Under the pieces are notes generated by a model. That model ran no database searches, had not been told where the DNA came from, and saw nothing but the letters and a program-made list of their open reading frames with translations. Shown piece after piece: positions 8,841 through 17,076 of a stretch of 64,000 nucleotides of DNA. Position 1 is the first letter of the stretch. The number at the start of each line of letters is the position of its first letter. The stretch is from Demequina subtropica. GTDB lineage: Bacteria > Actinomycetota > Actinomycetes > Actinomycetales > Demequinaceae. The position numbers and the translations under genes were made by a program. The DNA lies in contig NZ_BBMB01000014.1 of NCBI RefSeq assembly GCF_000971235.1, positions 1 through 64,000 on the forward strand. Direction: 5' to 3'.

Positions 8841-11558
8841 ATGACTACCACTGTCCCGGAGAGCGCGACCACCGACGTCGCGACCGCCATCGACAAGCTC
8901 GTCGCCAACGCCCAGGAGGCGCTCGACGCGTACAGCGTGTTCACGCAGGACGACGTCAACCTCCTCGTCAAGAAGGCCTCCGTGGCCGCCCTCAACCAGC
9001 ACGGCGAGCTCGCCGTCCTCGCGGTCCAGGAGACCGGCCGCGGCGTCTTCGAGGACAAGGCCGTCAAGAACATCTTCGCGTGCGAGCACGTCACGCACTC
9101 GATGGGCCCGATGAAGACCGTCGGCATCATCCACGAGGACCCGATCAAGGGCATCACGGAGATCGCGGAGCCCGTCGGCGTCGTCGCCGGCGTCACCCCC
9201 GTGACCAACCCGACCTCGACCGCGATCTTCAAGTCGCTCATCGCGCTGAAGACCCGCAACCCGATCATCTTCGCGTTCCACCCGAGCGCGCAGCAGTCGT
9301 CCGTCGCCGCCGCCAAGATCGTCCGCGACGCCGCGATCAAGGCCGGCGCCCCCGAGCACTGCATCCAGTGGGTCGAGACCCCCTCGCTCGAGGCCACCAA
9401 CCTCCTCATGAACCACGACGGCGTCGCGCTCATCCTCGCGACCGGCGGCAACGCGATGGTCAAGGCCGCGTACTCGTGCGGCAAGCCGGCCCTCGGCGTC
9501 GGCGCGGGCAACGTCCCCGCCTACGTGCACAAGTCGGCCGTGCTCGAGCGCTCGATCAACGACCTCGTGATCTCGAAGGCCTTCGACAACGGCATGGTGT
9601 GCGCCTCGGAGCAGGCCGTCATCCTCGACGCCGAGATCTACGACAAGGCCCTCGAGCTGTTCGACCGCCTCCACGCGTACAAGGTCACCCCTGCCGAGAA
9701 GAAGATGCTCGAGGAGTTCATCTTCGGCGTCACCGCCGACGGCCAGAACTGCGCCGGCGCGAAGCTCAACCCGAACGTGGTGGGCAAGTCGCCGCAGTGG
9801 ATTGCCGAGCAGGCCGGCTTCTCCGTCCCGGAGGAGACCTCGATCATCCTCGCCGAGGTCTCGACCGTCGGCGAGAGCGAGCCGCTCACCCGCGAGAAGC
9901 TGTGCCCGGTCCTCGCCGTCCTCAAGGCGGAGTCCACCGAGCAGGGCCTCGACTACGCCGAGCGCATGGTCGAGTTCCACGGCCTCGGACACTCGGCCGC
10001 GATCCACGCGACCGACGACGCGCTGATCAAGGACTTCGGCAAGCGCTGCAAGGCGATCCGCATCATCGTGAACTCGCCCTCGAGCCACGGCGGCATCGGC
10101 GACATCTACAACGCGTTCATGCCGTCGCTCACCCTCGGCTGCGGCTCCTACGGCCACAACTCGGTCTCGAACAACGTCACCGCGGTCAACCTCATCAACG
10201 TGAAGCGCATCGGCCGGAGGAACAACAACATGCAGTGGTTCAAGGTTCCGGCCAAGACCTACTTCGAGCCCAACGCGATCCAGTACCTGCACGACATGAA
10301 CGGCGTCAACCGCGTCACGATCGTCACCGACGCGACCATGACCCGCATCGGCATCGTCGACAAGGTCCTCGACGTCCTCAACCGTCGCGAGAACCCGATC
10401 TCGGTGCAGATCATCGACAACGTCGAGCCCGAGCCGAGCGTCGCGACCGTCCGCAAGGGCGCCGAGACCCTCCGCGCCTTCAAGCCCGACACGATCATCG
10501 CGGTCGGCGGCGGCTCGCCGATGGACGCCGCGAAGGTCATGTGGCTGCTGTACGAGCACCCGGACATCGACTTCGCCGACCTCAAGGAGAAGTTCTTCGA
10601 CGTCCGCAAGCGCGCCTTCCAGTTCCCGAAGCTGGGCGAGCTGGCCAAGCTGGTCTGCATCCCGACCACGTCGGGCACCGGCTCCGAGGTGACGCCGTTC
10701 GCCGTGATCTCCGACCCGGAGAGCGGCCGCAAGTACCCGCTCGCCGACTACGCGCTCACACCGACCGTCGCGATCGTGGACCCGGTCCTCACCGCGAACC
10801 TCCCGTCGCGCGTCGCCGCCGACTCCGGTCTCGACGCCCTGACCCACGCCACCGAGGCCTTCGTCTCGGTCTACGCGAACGACTACACCGACGGCCTGTG
10901 CCTGCAGGCCATCAAGATGGTCTTCGAGTACCTGCCCCAGTCGGTGCAGGAGGGCGGCCAGGCGGTCAAGGCCCGCGAGAAGATGCACAACGCCGCGACG
11001 ATCGCCGGTATGGCCTTCGCCAACGCGTTCCTGGGCCTGGTGCACGCCATGTCGCACGTGACCGGCTCCACCTTCCACATCGCCCACGGCCGGACCAACT
11101 CGGTGTACCTGCCCCACGTGATCCGCTACAACGGCAAGGTCCCGACCAAGCCGGCCTCGTGGCCCAAGGCGGAGTCGTACGTCGCGCCGGAGCGCTACCA
11201 GGAGATCGCGAAGCACCTCGGTCTCCCGGCCTCGACCCCCGAGGAGGGCGTGGAGTCCTACGCGAAGGCCGTCGAGGACCTGCGCACCGCCTGCGGCGTC
11301 GAGAAGTCCTTCAAGGAGCTCGGCGTGGACGAGGCGGAGTTCATGGCCTCGCTCGACACGCTCGCGATGAACGCCTACGCCGACCAGTGCGCGCCGGCCA
11401 ACCCGCGCCTGCCGATCCTCGAGGACATGAAGGTGATGATGGAGGCCGCGTACTACGGCATCACCTGGGACGAGGTGAAGGCCAACCGCAAGGCCGAGGC
11501 CATCGTCGCCGACGCCAAGAAGGCCCCGGCCAAGAAGGCCGCTGCGAAGAAGGCCTGA
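8841..11558 (+). CDS. adhE: Bifunctional aldehyde-alcohol dehydrogenase
   Basis: 905 residues. The N-terminal CoA-acylating aldehyde dehydrogenase half (about 15-440) has its catalytic Cys at residue 254 in FDNGMVCASEQAVI. The C-terminal iron-dependent alcohol dehydrogenase half (about 460-870) shows GGGSPMDAAKVMW, TTSGTGSEVTPFAVI and the metal-binding HAMSHVTGSTFHIAHGR. It converts acetyl-CoA to ethanol via acetaldehyde, normally during fermentation, and AdhE proteins form spirosomes. The start at 8841 has an AGGAG site 10 nt upstream; an in-frame ATG at 8787 and GTG at 8778 lack a conserved extension. The Lys/Ala tail KKAPAKKAAAKKA is unusual for AdhE. The promoter carries a CsoR/CstR-type site. 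A perfect hairpin follows the stop. Confidence 0.95.
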   Translation: MTTTVPESATTDVATAIDKLVANAQEALDAYSVFTQDDVNLLVKKASVAALNQHGELAVLAVQETGRGVFEDKAVKNIFACEHVTHSMGPMKTVGIIHEDPIKGITEIAEPVGVVAGVTPVTNPTSTAIFKSLIALKTRNPIIFAFHPSAQQSSVAAAKIVRDAAIKAGAPEHCIQWVETPSLEATNLLMNHDGVALILATGGNAMVKAAYSCGKPALGVGAGNVPAYVHKSAVLERSINDLVISKAFDNGMVCASEQAVILDAEIYDKALELFDRLHAYKVTPAEKKMLEEFIFGVTADGQNCAGAKLNPNVVGKSPQWIAEQAGFSVPEETSIILAEVSTVGESEPLTREKLCPVLAVLKAESTEQGLDYAERMVEFHGLGHSAAIHATDDALIKDFGKRCKAIRIIVNSPSSHGGIGDIYNAFMPSLTLGCGSYGHNSVSNNVTAVNLINVKRIGRRNNNMQWFKVPAKTYFEPNAIQYLHDMNGVNRVTIVTDATMTRIGIVDKVLDVLNRRENPISVQIIDNVEPEPSVATVRKGAETLRAFKPDTIIAVGGGSPMDAAKVMWLLYEHPDIDFADLKEKFFDVRKRAFQFPKLGELAKLVCIPTTSGTGSEVTPFAVISDPESGRKYPLADYALTPTVAIVDPVLTANLPSRVAADSGLDALTHATEAFVSVYANDYTDGLCLQAIKMVFEYLPQSVQEGGQAVKAREKMHNAATIAGMAFANAFLGLVHAMSHVTGSTFHIAHGRTNSVYLPHVIRYNGKVPTKPASWPKAESYVAPERYQEIAKHLGLPASTPEEGVESYAKAVEDLRTACGVEKSFKELGVDEAEFMASLDTLAMNAYADQCAPANPRLPILEDMKVMMEAAYYGITWDEVKANRKAEAIVADAKKAPAKKAAAKKA

Positions 11559-11604
11559 ACAAGCTGGCTCCCGGGGTCCTCGTGACCCCGTGAGACCCTC
11601 CCTC

Positions 11605-11637
11605 AGGGCCCCGACACCCCTCCGGTGTCGGGGCCCT
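11605..11637 (+). terminator. Terminator hairpin after adhE
   Basis: A perfect 14-bp stem, AGGGCCCCGACACC pairing with its complement across a CCTCC loop, 47 nt after the adhE stop. Confidence 0.7.
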
Positions 11638-11681
11638 GTGCGTGTTCCGGGACGATGCGCGGGTGCGCCATGATGGTCGGC

Positions 11682-11948
11682 ATGAATCGCCGCCTCGCCG
11701 CCACGCTCGTCGCCGCCGCCACGCTCGCCACCGTCCTCTCGGGCTGCGACGACGCGAGGGACGCGCTCACCGAGGCCACCTCCGGCGCCAAGGACGCGAT
11801 CGAGAAGGCGAACGACGTCAAGGACCAGGTCAAGCAGAAGGCCGACGAGGTCCAGCAGAAGGTCGACGACGCGAAGCAGACGATCGACGAGACGAAGCAG
11901 AAGGTCGAGGACGTCAAGGACGCGGTCGACGCGGTCACCGGCGGCTGA
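11682..11948 (+). CDS. Small coiled-coil lipoprotein
   Basis: 88 residues. A signal peptide [22 protein letters not shown] with lipobox LSGC is followed by about 65 residues of charged heptad-like sequence ([20 protein letters not shown]) that should form one long amphipathic helix. It resembles apolipoprotein/ExbL-like helical repeats but I do not recognise a named family. It is surface-anchored by prediction. The start was chosen from the signal peptide and a CATGAT hexamer 7 nt upstream; in-frame ATGs at 11655 and 11670 exist but place residues before the basic n-region. It is monocistronic between the adhE terminator and prfB. Function unknown. Confidence 0.7.
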   Translation: MNRRLAATLVAAATLATVLSGCDDARDALTEATSGAKDAIEKANDVKDQVKQKADEVQQKVDDAKQTIDETKQKVEDVKDAVDAVTGG

Positions 11949-12000
11949 TCCCGCGCATCGCGCGCGAGGTCCCGCACGAGCGCCACTAGACTTGACGCTC

Positions 12001-13116
12001 GTGGCCACCGACTTCGCGACCGAGATCCAGGAGCTCCGCTCGACCTTCTCCCAGATCGAGGCGGTGACCGACCCGACCCGGCTCAAGGCGCGCATCGCCG
12101 AGCTCGAGGAGGCGGCCGCGGCGCCCGACCTGTGGGACGACCAGGAGAACGCCCAGAAGGTCACCAGCCAGCTGAGCCAGGCGAACGCCGAGCTCGAGCG
12201 CGTCGCGCGCATGGGCGCGCGCATCGACGACCTCGAGGTGCTGGTCGAGCTGGGCATCGAGGGCGAGGACGAGGACACGCTCGCCGAGGCGGACGCCGAC
12301 CTCGCGAAGCTCAAGGCCGACCTGTCTGCCATGGAGGTCCGCACCCTCATGACGGGGGAGTGGGACGAGCGCAACGCGGTGGTGACCATCCGCTCGGGCG
12401 CCGGCGGCGACGACGCGACCGACTTCGCCGAGATGCTGCTGCGCATGTACCTGCGCTGGGCCGAGCGTCACGGCTACGGCACCAAGGTGCTCGACACCTC
12501 GTACGCCGAGGGCGCCGGCATCAAGTCCGCGACCTTCGAGCTCAACGCGCCGTACGCGTACGGCACCATGTCGGTCGAGGCCGGCACGCACCGACTCGCG
12601 CGCATCAGCCCGTTCGGCTCCGCGGACAAGCGTCAGACCTCGTTCGCCGCGGTCGAGGTGATCCCCGAGATCGAGCAGACCGACCACATCGAGGTCCCCG
12701 AGTCGGAGATCAAGGTCGACGTGTTCCGCTCGTCGGGCCCCGGCGGCCAGTCGGTCAACACCACCGACTCCGCCGTGCGCCTCACGCACCTGCCCACCGG
12801 CATCGTCGTGTCGATGCAGGACGAGAAGTCGCAGATCCAGAACCGCGCCGCCGCCATGCGCGTGCTCCAGTCGCGCCTGCTGCTGCTGAAGAAGGAGCAG
12901 GAGGCGGCGCAGAAGAAGGAGCTCGCGGGCGACATCAAGGCCTCGTGGGGCGACCAGATGCGCTCGTACTTCCTCTACGGCCAGCAGCTGGTCAAGGATC
13001 TGCGCACCGGCTACGAGGTCGGCAACCCGCAGATCGTGTTCGACGGCGACCTCGACGGCTTCATCGACGCGGGCATCCGCTGGCGTCGCGCGGAGCAGAA
13101 GGCCGCCGCCGAGTAA
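12001..13116 (+). CDS. prfB: Peptide chain release factor 2
   Basis: 371 residues. RF2 recognises UGA/UAA and triggers peptide release on the ribosome. The recognition tripeptide SPF ([12 protein letters not shown]) and the catalytic GGQ ([17 protein letters not shown]) are both present, with the usual coiled N-terminal domain. The GTG start at 12001 is preferred over the TTG at 11992 because TAGACT (11987-11992) ends 8 nt upstream, giving a leaderless mRNA, and the TTG lies inside that box. There is no in-frame TGA and no programmed +1 frameshift, unlike many bacterial prfB genes. It precedes ftsE, the usual actinobacterial order. Confidence 0.95.
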   Translation: MATDFATEIQELRSTFSQIEAVTDPTRLKARIAELEEAAAAPDLWDDQENAQKVTSQLSQANAELERVARMGARIDDLEVLVELGIEGEDEDTLAEADADLAKLKADLSAMEVRTLMTGEWDERNAVVTIRSGAGGDDATDFAEMLLRMYLRWAERHGYGTKVLDTSYAEGAGIKSATFELNAPYAYGTMSVEAGTHRLARISPFGSADKRQTSFAAVEVIPEIEQTDHIEVPESEIKVDVFRSSGPGGQSVNTTDSAVRLTHLPTGIVVSMQDEKSQIQNRAAAMRVLQSRLLLLKKEQEAAQKKELAGDIKASWGDQMRSYFLYGQQLVKDLRTGYEVGNPQIVFDGDLDGFIDAGIRWRRAEQKAAAE

Positions 13117-13135
13117 TCGAGCCCCGGTCCGCCCT

Positions 13136-13253
13136 GCGGCTCCGCCACACAGGAGAGCTCTCGGCGGCACCATCGAGTGGTCCGCTGCCACGACACACCG
13201 ACGACACGCCGAGCGGCGTGTGGCGCAGCCGCAGATCCGTGTGGCGGAGCCGC
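13136..13253 (-). repeat. Dispersed 118-bp repeat, copy A
   Basis: Read on the minus strand it starts GCGGCTCCGCCACAC, then a 6-nt GATC-centred spacer, then GCGGCTGCGCCACAC, then an internal segment with CGGCGTGTCGTCGG, and closes with GTGTGGCGGAGCCGC, the exact reverse complement of the opening 15-mer. Copy B at 18914-19030 has the same plan in the opposite orientation. It lies between prfB and the ftsE promoter. No reading frame is evident. Confidence 0.7.
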
Positions 13254-13397
13254 GAGCGGCACTGCTTCGCGCATCGTCAACTGTCACGACGTGACGAACA
13301 GGACACGCGCGGCGCGGCGCGCCTCCCCGAACCCGGGTGAGCGCGTTCCTACCATGCTGAGGTGGCGCGGGTCCTACCCCTCGCGCGCGCAGCACTC

Positions 13398-14090
13398 ATG
13401 ATTCGACTCGACAACGCCACCAAGGTCTACAAGCGGGGCGCCCGTCCCGCGCTCGACTCCGTCTCCGTGGAGATCGAGCGCGGCGACTTCGTGTTCCTCG
13501 TGGGCTCGTCCGGATCGGGCAAGTCGACGTTCCTCAAGCTCATCCTGCGCGAGGAGAGGCCCACCGGCGGCGACGTCTACGTCGCGGGGCGCCACCTCAA
13601 CAAGCTGTCCGCGTGGCGCGTGCCCCACCTGCGCCGCGAGATCGGCGCGGTGTTCCAGGACTTCCGCCTGCTCCCCAACAAGACCGTGTACCAGAACGTC
13701 GCGTTCGCGCTCCAGGTCATCGGCAAGAGCCGCCACCACATCCAGTCGACGGTCCCCGAGATGCTCGACCTGGTGGGCCTGTCGGGCAAGGAGAAGCGCT
13801 TCCCGCACGAGCTGTCGGGCGGCGAGCAGCAGCGCGTCGCCATCGCGCGCGCCTTCGTCAACCACCCGCCGATCCTGCTGTGCGACGAGCCGACCGGAAA
13901 CCTCGACCCGGGGACCTCCGTCGGCATCATGCGGCTCCTGGATCGCATCAACCGCACGGGCACCACGGTGCTCATGGCCACGCACGACGACGAGATCGTC
14001 GACCAGATGCGCAAGCGCGTCATCGAGCTGCGCGGCGGCGAGCTGGTCCGCGACCAGGACCGCGGCGTCTACGGGCTGGAGCGCGTGTGA
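13398..14090 (+). CDS. ftsE: Cell division ATP-binding protein FtsE
   Basis: 230 residues, ABC ATPase that with FtsX controls a periplasmic/extracellular peptidoglycan hydrolase at the septum. Walker A is [11 protein letters not shown], the signature is [14 protein letters not shown] and Walker B is [13 protein letters not shown]. The conserved family start [14 protein letters not shown] is at 13398. However, TACCAT at 13350-13355 is 6 nt before an in-frame GTG at 13362, and 13398 has no ribosome site, so a leaderless product with 12 extra residues ([12 protein letters not shown]) is possible. The stop overlaps ftsX as GTGA. Confidence 0.93.
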   Translation: MIRLDNATKVYKRGARPALDSVSVEIERGDFVFLVGSSGSGKSTFLKLILREERPTGGDVYVAGRHLNKLSAWRVPHLRREIGAVFQDFRLLPNKTVYQNVAFALQVIGKSRHHIQSTVPEMLDLVGLSGKEKRFPHELSGGEQQRVAIARAFVNHPPILLCDEPTGNLDPGTSVGIMRLLDRINRTGTTVLMATHDDEIVDQMRKRVIELRGGELVRDQDRGVYGLERV

Positions 14091-14998
14091 GGCTCCGGTT
14101 CATCTTCGGCGAGGTCTTCAACGGCCTCCGCCGCAACACGACCATGGCGCTGTCCGTGGTCCTGGTGACGTTCGTGTCGCTCATGTTCGTGGGCGCCGCG
14201 GCGCTTACGCAGATGCAGATCGACCAGCTCAAGGACGACTGGTACGGCAAGGTCGAGATCGCGATCTTCCTGTGCCCCGAGAGCTCGCGCAACGAACGAT
14301 GCGCCGAGGGCGCGGTCACCGCCGCGCAGGAGGAGGACATCCGCGCGGTCCTCGAGGACGGGGCGCTGAGCGACCTGGTCCAGAAGGTCTACTACGAGTC
14401 GCGCGAGGAGGCCTACGGGAAGTTCGTCGCGAACGACGACGAGGGCATCTGGTCGTACCTCACGCCCGAGCAGATGCAGCCCAGCTTCCGTGTGAAGCTC
14501 TCCGACCCGGAGCAGTACCAGGTGGTCGCGGACGCGACCGAGGGGCTTCCCGGCGTCGACGTGGTCCGCGACCAGCGCGAGATCTTCTCCGAGCTGTTCC
14601 GCTTCCTCAACGCCGCGACCGTGATCGCCGCGGCGCTGGCCGCCGTCATGCTCATCGCCGCGATGCTGCTCATCACCACCACCATCAGGCTCAGCGCGCT
14701 CAGCCGCCGGCGCGAGACGCAGATCATGCGCATGGTCGGGTCCTCGCGCTCGCTGATCCAGATGCCGTTCATGCTCGAGGGCGCGGTCGCTGCCACTGCC
14801 GGCGCCGTCCTCGCGATCGGCGGCCTGTTCTTCGGCGTCCGCTACCTGATCGAGGACTGGCTCAAGAGCTCGGTGACGTGGGTGCAGTACATCGGCACCT
14901 CGGATGTCCTGAACGTCGCTCCCTGGCTCCTGGTGATCGCGGTGGGCCTCGCGGCCGTCGCGTCGATCGTCACGCTCGGGAGGTACACGCGCGCATGA
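14087..14998 (+). CDS. ftsX: Cell division protein FtsX
   Basis: 303 residues. One transmembrane segment near the N-terminus ([20 protein letters not shown]), an extracellular domain of about 130 residues containing a Cys pair ([12 protein letters not shown]), then three transmembrane segments with the cytoplasmic motif [14 protein letters not shown]. This is the standard FtsX topology; the outer domain docks the hydrolase. It starts GTG inside the ftsE stop and its own stop overlaps the next gene (ATGA), so the three proteins are made together. Confidence 0.93.
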   Translation: MRLRFIFGEVFNGLRRNTTMALSVVLVTFVSLMFVGAAALTQMQIDQLKDDWYGKVEIAIFLCPESSRNERCAEGAVTAAQEEDIRAVLEDGALSDLVQKVYYESREEAYGKFVANDDEGIWSYLTPEQMQPSFRVKLSDPEQYQVVADATEGLPGVDVVRDQREIFSELFRFLNAATVIAAALAAVMLIAAMLLITTTIRLSALSRRRETQIMRMVGSSRSLIQMPFMLEGAVAATAGAVLAIGGLFFGVRYLIEDWLKSSVTWVQYIGTSDVLNVAPWLLVIAVGLAAVASIVTLGRYTRA

Positions 14999-16446
14999 TC
15001 CGTCACCTCCGCACGCCCCTGCTCGCCGCGACGGCGACGCTGCTCGTCGCGGTGCTCACGGGCACCCTGGTGACGGGCGCCGGCGCCGAGGGCGGCATCC
15101 GCTACGACTCGAGCTACGACGACGACATCGAGCGTGCGCAGGACAAGTCGGACTCGTACGACGAGCAGCTCGAGGACCTCGAGGGCGCGCTCGAGGACAC
15201 GAGCGCGGAGATCATCGCCGCGAGCAAGAAGCTCAAGGCGACGGAGGCGAAGCTGCCCGCGGCGCAGGAGGCGCTCGACAAGGCGAACGAGAGGGTCGAC
15301 GAGGCGCTGCTCCAGCAGAAGCTCACCGCCGACAAGCTCGCTGCCGCCGAGGCTCAGGACAAGGCGATCTCGGACCAGATCGCCGAGGACGAGGCGCGGA
15401 TCGTCGAGCTCGAGGAGATCGTCGCGGCGCTCGCCCGCGCGCAGTACCAGGGTGTGGGCGATGACGAGGCGCTGAGCCTCGTGTTCGGCGCCAGCACCTC
15501 CCAGGAGTTCATCGACAAGTTCGCGGCGGAGCACAACGCCTCGCGCGTGCAGTCGAACGCGCTCGCGGACGTCGAGGAGATCGCGGCGGTCAACCGCAAC
15601 CGCGGCGCCCGTCAGGAGGCGGTGCGCGACTACATCGTCGAGCTCAAGGCGGAGGCCGATGCGCTCGTCGTCGAGACCGAGCGCCTCCAGGAGCAGGCCG
15701 CCGCCAAGAAGGCCGCGCTCGACGAGCTGGTCGAGGAGCAGCAGAAGCTCAAGGCGGACCTCGAGGCGAAGAAGGCCGAGGAGCTCGAGCGTCAGGCGGA
15801 GCTCGAGGCCAAGCAGCAGGCCGTGCGCGACACCATCAAGGACCTCGTCAAGAAGAAGCTCGCCGAGGAGGAGGCTGCCCGCAAGGCGGCCGAGGAGGCT
15901 GCCCGCAAGGCGGCCGAGGAGGCCGCGCGCAAGGCCGCCGAGGAGGCGGCCAAGGGCAACGGCTCCGGCTCGGGGTCGAGCTCCGGCGGGTCCTCGAGCT
16001 CGGGCGGCTCGTCGGGCTCCGGCGGCTCGACCAGCACGTGGAGCAAGGGCCTGCTCGGCTGGCCCTCGCCGTACCACGTGGTCACGTCGAGCTACGGCAT
16101 GCGGTTCCACCCGATCCTGCACTACTGGCGCCTGCACGCCGGCACCGACATCCGCGCGTACTGCGGCACCCCGATCTACGCGGCGCGCGCGGGCAAGGTG
16201 CAGTGGGCGATGTGGCGCGCCGGGCTCGGCAACACGGTCCTGCTCGACCACGGCTACATCGAGGGCAAGTCGCTCATGTCCAGCTACAACCACCTCACCC
16301 GCTCCGTGGTGAGCGCGGGCCAGTACGTGACCAAGGGCCAGCTGGTGGGCTACTCGGGCAACACCGGCACCTCCGCGGCGTGCCACCTCCACTTCGAGGT
16401 CTACGTCAACGGCGACACCACGGACCCGATGAAGTACATCGGCTGA
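14995..16446 (+). CDS. FtsEX-associated M23 peptidoglycan hydrolase with coiled coil
   Basis: 483 residues, EnvC/RipC-like. A secretion signal (about 1-31, ending GAGA) is followed by a long coiled coil (about 40-300), four AARKAAEE-type repeats, a Gly/Ser linker and a C-terminal LytM/M23 domain (about 360-483). Zinc ligands are visible in SYGMRFHP, LHAGTD and CHLHFEVYVNG, so the endopeptidase looks active rather than degenerate. FtsX is expected to bind the coiled coil and release the catalytic domain at the septum. The ATGA overlap with ftsX supports that role. Confidence 0.9.
   Translation: MIRHLRTPLLAATATLLVAVLTGTLVTGAGAEGGIRYDSSYDDDIERAQDKSDSYDEQLEDLEGALEDTSAEIIAASKKLKATEAKLPAAQEALDKANERVDEALLQQKLTADKLAAAEAQDKAISDQIAEDEARIVELEEIVAALARAQYQGVGDDEALSLVFGASTSQEFIDKFAAEHNASRVQSNALADVEEIAAVNRNRGARQEAVRDYIVELKAEADALVVETERLQEQAAAKKAALDELVEEQQKLKADLEAKKAEELERQAELEAKQQAVRDTIKDLVKKKLAEEEAARKAAEEAARKAAEEAARKAAEEAAKGNGSGSGSSSGGSSSSGGSSGSGGSTSTWSKGLLGWPSPYHVVTSSYGMRFHPILHYWRLHAGTDIRAYCGTPIYAARAGKVQWAMWRAGLGNTVLLDHGYIEGKSLMSSYNHLTRSVVSAGQYVTKGQLVGYSGNTGTSAACHLHFEVYVNGDTTDPMKYIG
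15871..15942 (+). repeat. 24-bp tandem repeats in the M23 hydrolase gene
   Basis: Three units of 24 bp; the first two are identical (starting GAGGCTGCCCGCAAGG), the third differs at several third positions. They encode EAARKAAE repeats of the coiled coil and could vary in number between strains. Confidence 0.7.
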
Positions 16447-16531
16447 GCGGCGGTGCACGCACCGCTAGACTGGTGCGTCGCGCCCGCCGACGATCGGCCG
16501 GGCGAGCCGGGAAGGGCCGAGGAGGTGGCAC

Positions 16532-17005
16532 ATGGGTGAGAGCGGCATCAAGGTGATCGCGACCAACCGCGCCGCGCGCCACGACTTCTTCATCGACGAC
16601 GTCCTCGAGGCGGGCATCGTCCTCACGGGCACCGAGGTGAAGTCCCTGCGCCAGGGCCGCGCCGTGATCGGCGACGGCTACGTCTACGTCGACGGCGGCG
16701 AGGCCTGGGTGGAGAACCTCCACATCCCCGAGTACTCCCAGGGCACGTGGACCAACCATGCGCCCAAGCGCAAGCGCAAGCTGCTCCTGCACGGGCACGA
16801 GATCGAGGACCTTCAGCAGCGCACGCGCGAGAAGGGCTACACGATCGTCCCGCTGCGCCTGTACTTCCTCGATGGGCGCGCGAAGCTCGAGATCGGCGTC
16901 GCCCGAGGCAAGAAGATGCATGACAAGCGTCAGACGCTGCGGGAGAAGCAGGACAAGCGCGAGGCCGAGCGGGCCTTCGGCACGCAGCGCGGCATCAACC
17001 GCTGA
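16532..17005 (+). CDS. smpB: SsrA-binding protein SmpB
   Basis: 157 residues. SmpB binds the tRNA-like part of tmRNA and carries it to stalled ribosomes. Family blocks are clear: ATNRAARHDFFIDD, GIVLTGTEVKSLRQGRA, NLHIPEYSQG, RKLLLHGHEI and a basic C-terminal tail (MHDKRQTLREKQDKREAE) that enters the mRNA channel. A GGAGG site is 8 nt before the ATG. The partner RNA gene ssrA lies 5.5 kb downstream. It follows the M23 hydrolase by 85 bp; TAGACT near 16467 may be its own promoter. Confidence 0.95.
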   Translation: MGESGIKVIATNRAARHDFFIDDVLEAGIVLTGTEVKSLRQGRAVIGDGYVYVDGGEAWVENLHIPEYSQGTWTNHAPKRKRKLLLHGHEIEDLQQRTREKGYTIVPLRLYFLDGRAKLEIGVARGKKMHDKRQTLREKQDKREAERAFGTQRGINR

Positions 17006-17076
17006 CCGCACCCCTGCGGCGGGACGATGCGCGGGTCGCGTCATTCCACGAGCGCTGGGGTGGGCATGATGGACCC

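Noticed and set aside
7494-12446. A 1650-codon open frame on the minus strand opposite adhE and the small lipoprotein
   Set aside because: It is the mirror of strongly biased GC-rich codons in real genes; only the last 330 codons (the TDT permease) show protein-like sequence with a signal-free start and ribosome site.
12001-13116. Programmed +1 frameshift in prfB
   Set aside because: The frame is continuous from the GTG start and no early in-frame TGA with a Shine-Dalgarno-like stretch is present.
15871-15942. CRISPR-like repeat array
   Set aside because: The units are contiguous, in frame and encode a coiled coil; there are no spacers. No CRISPR array was seen anywhere in the window.
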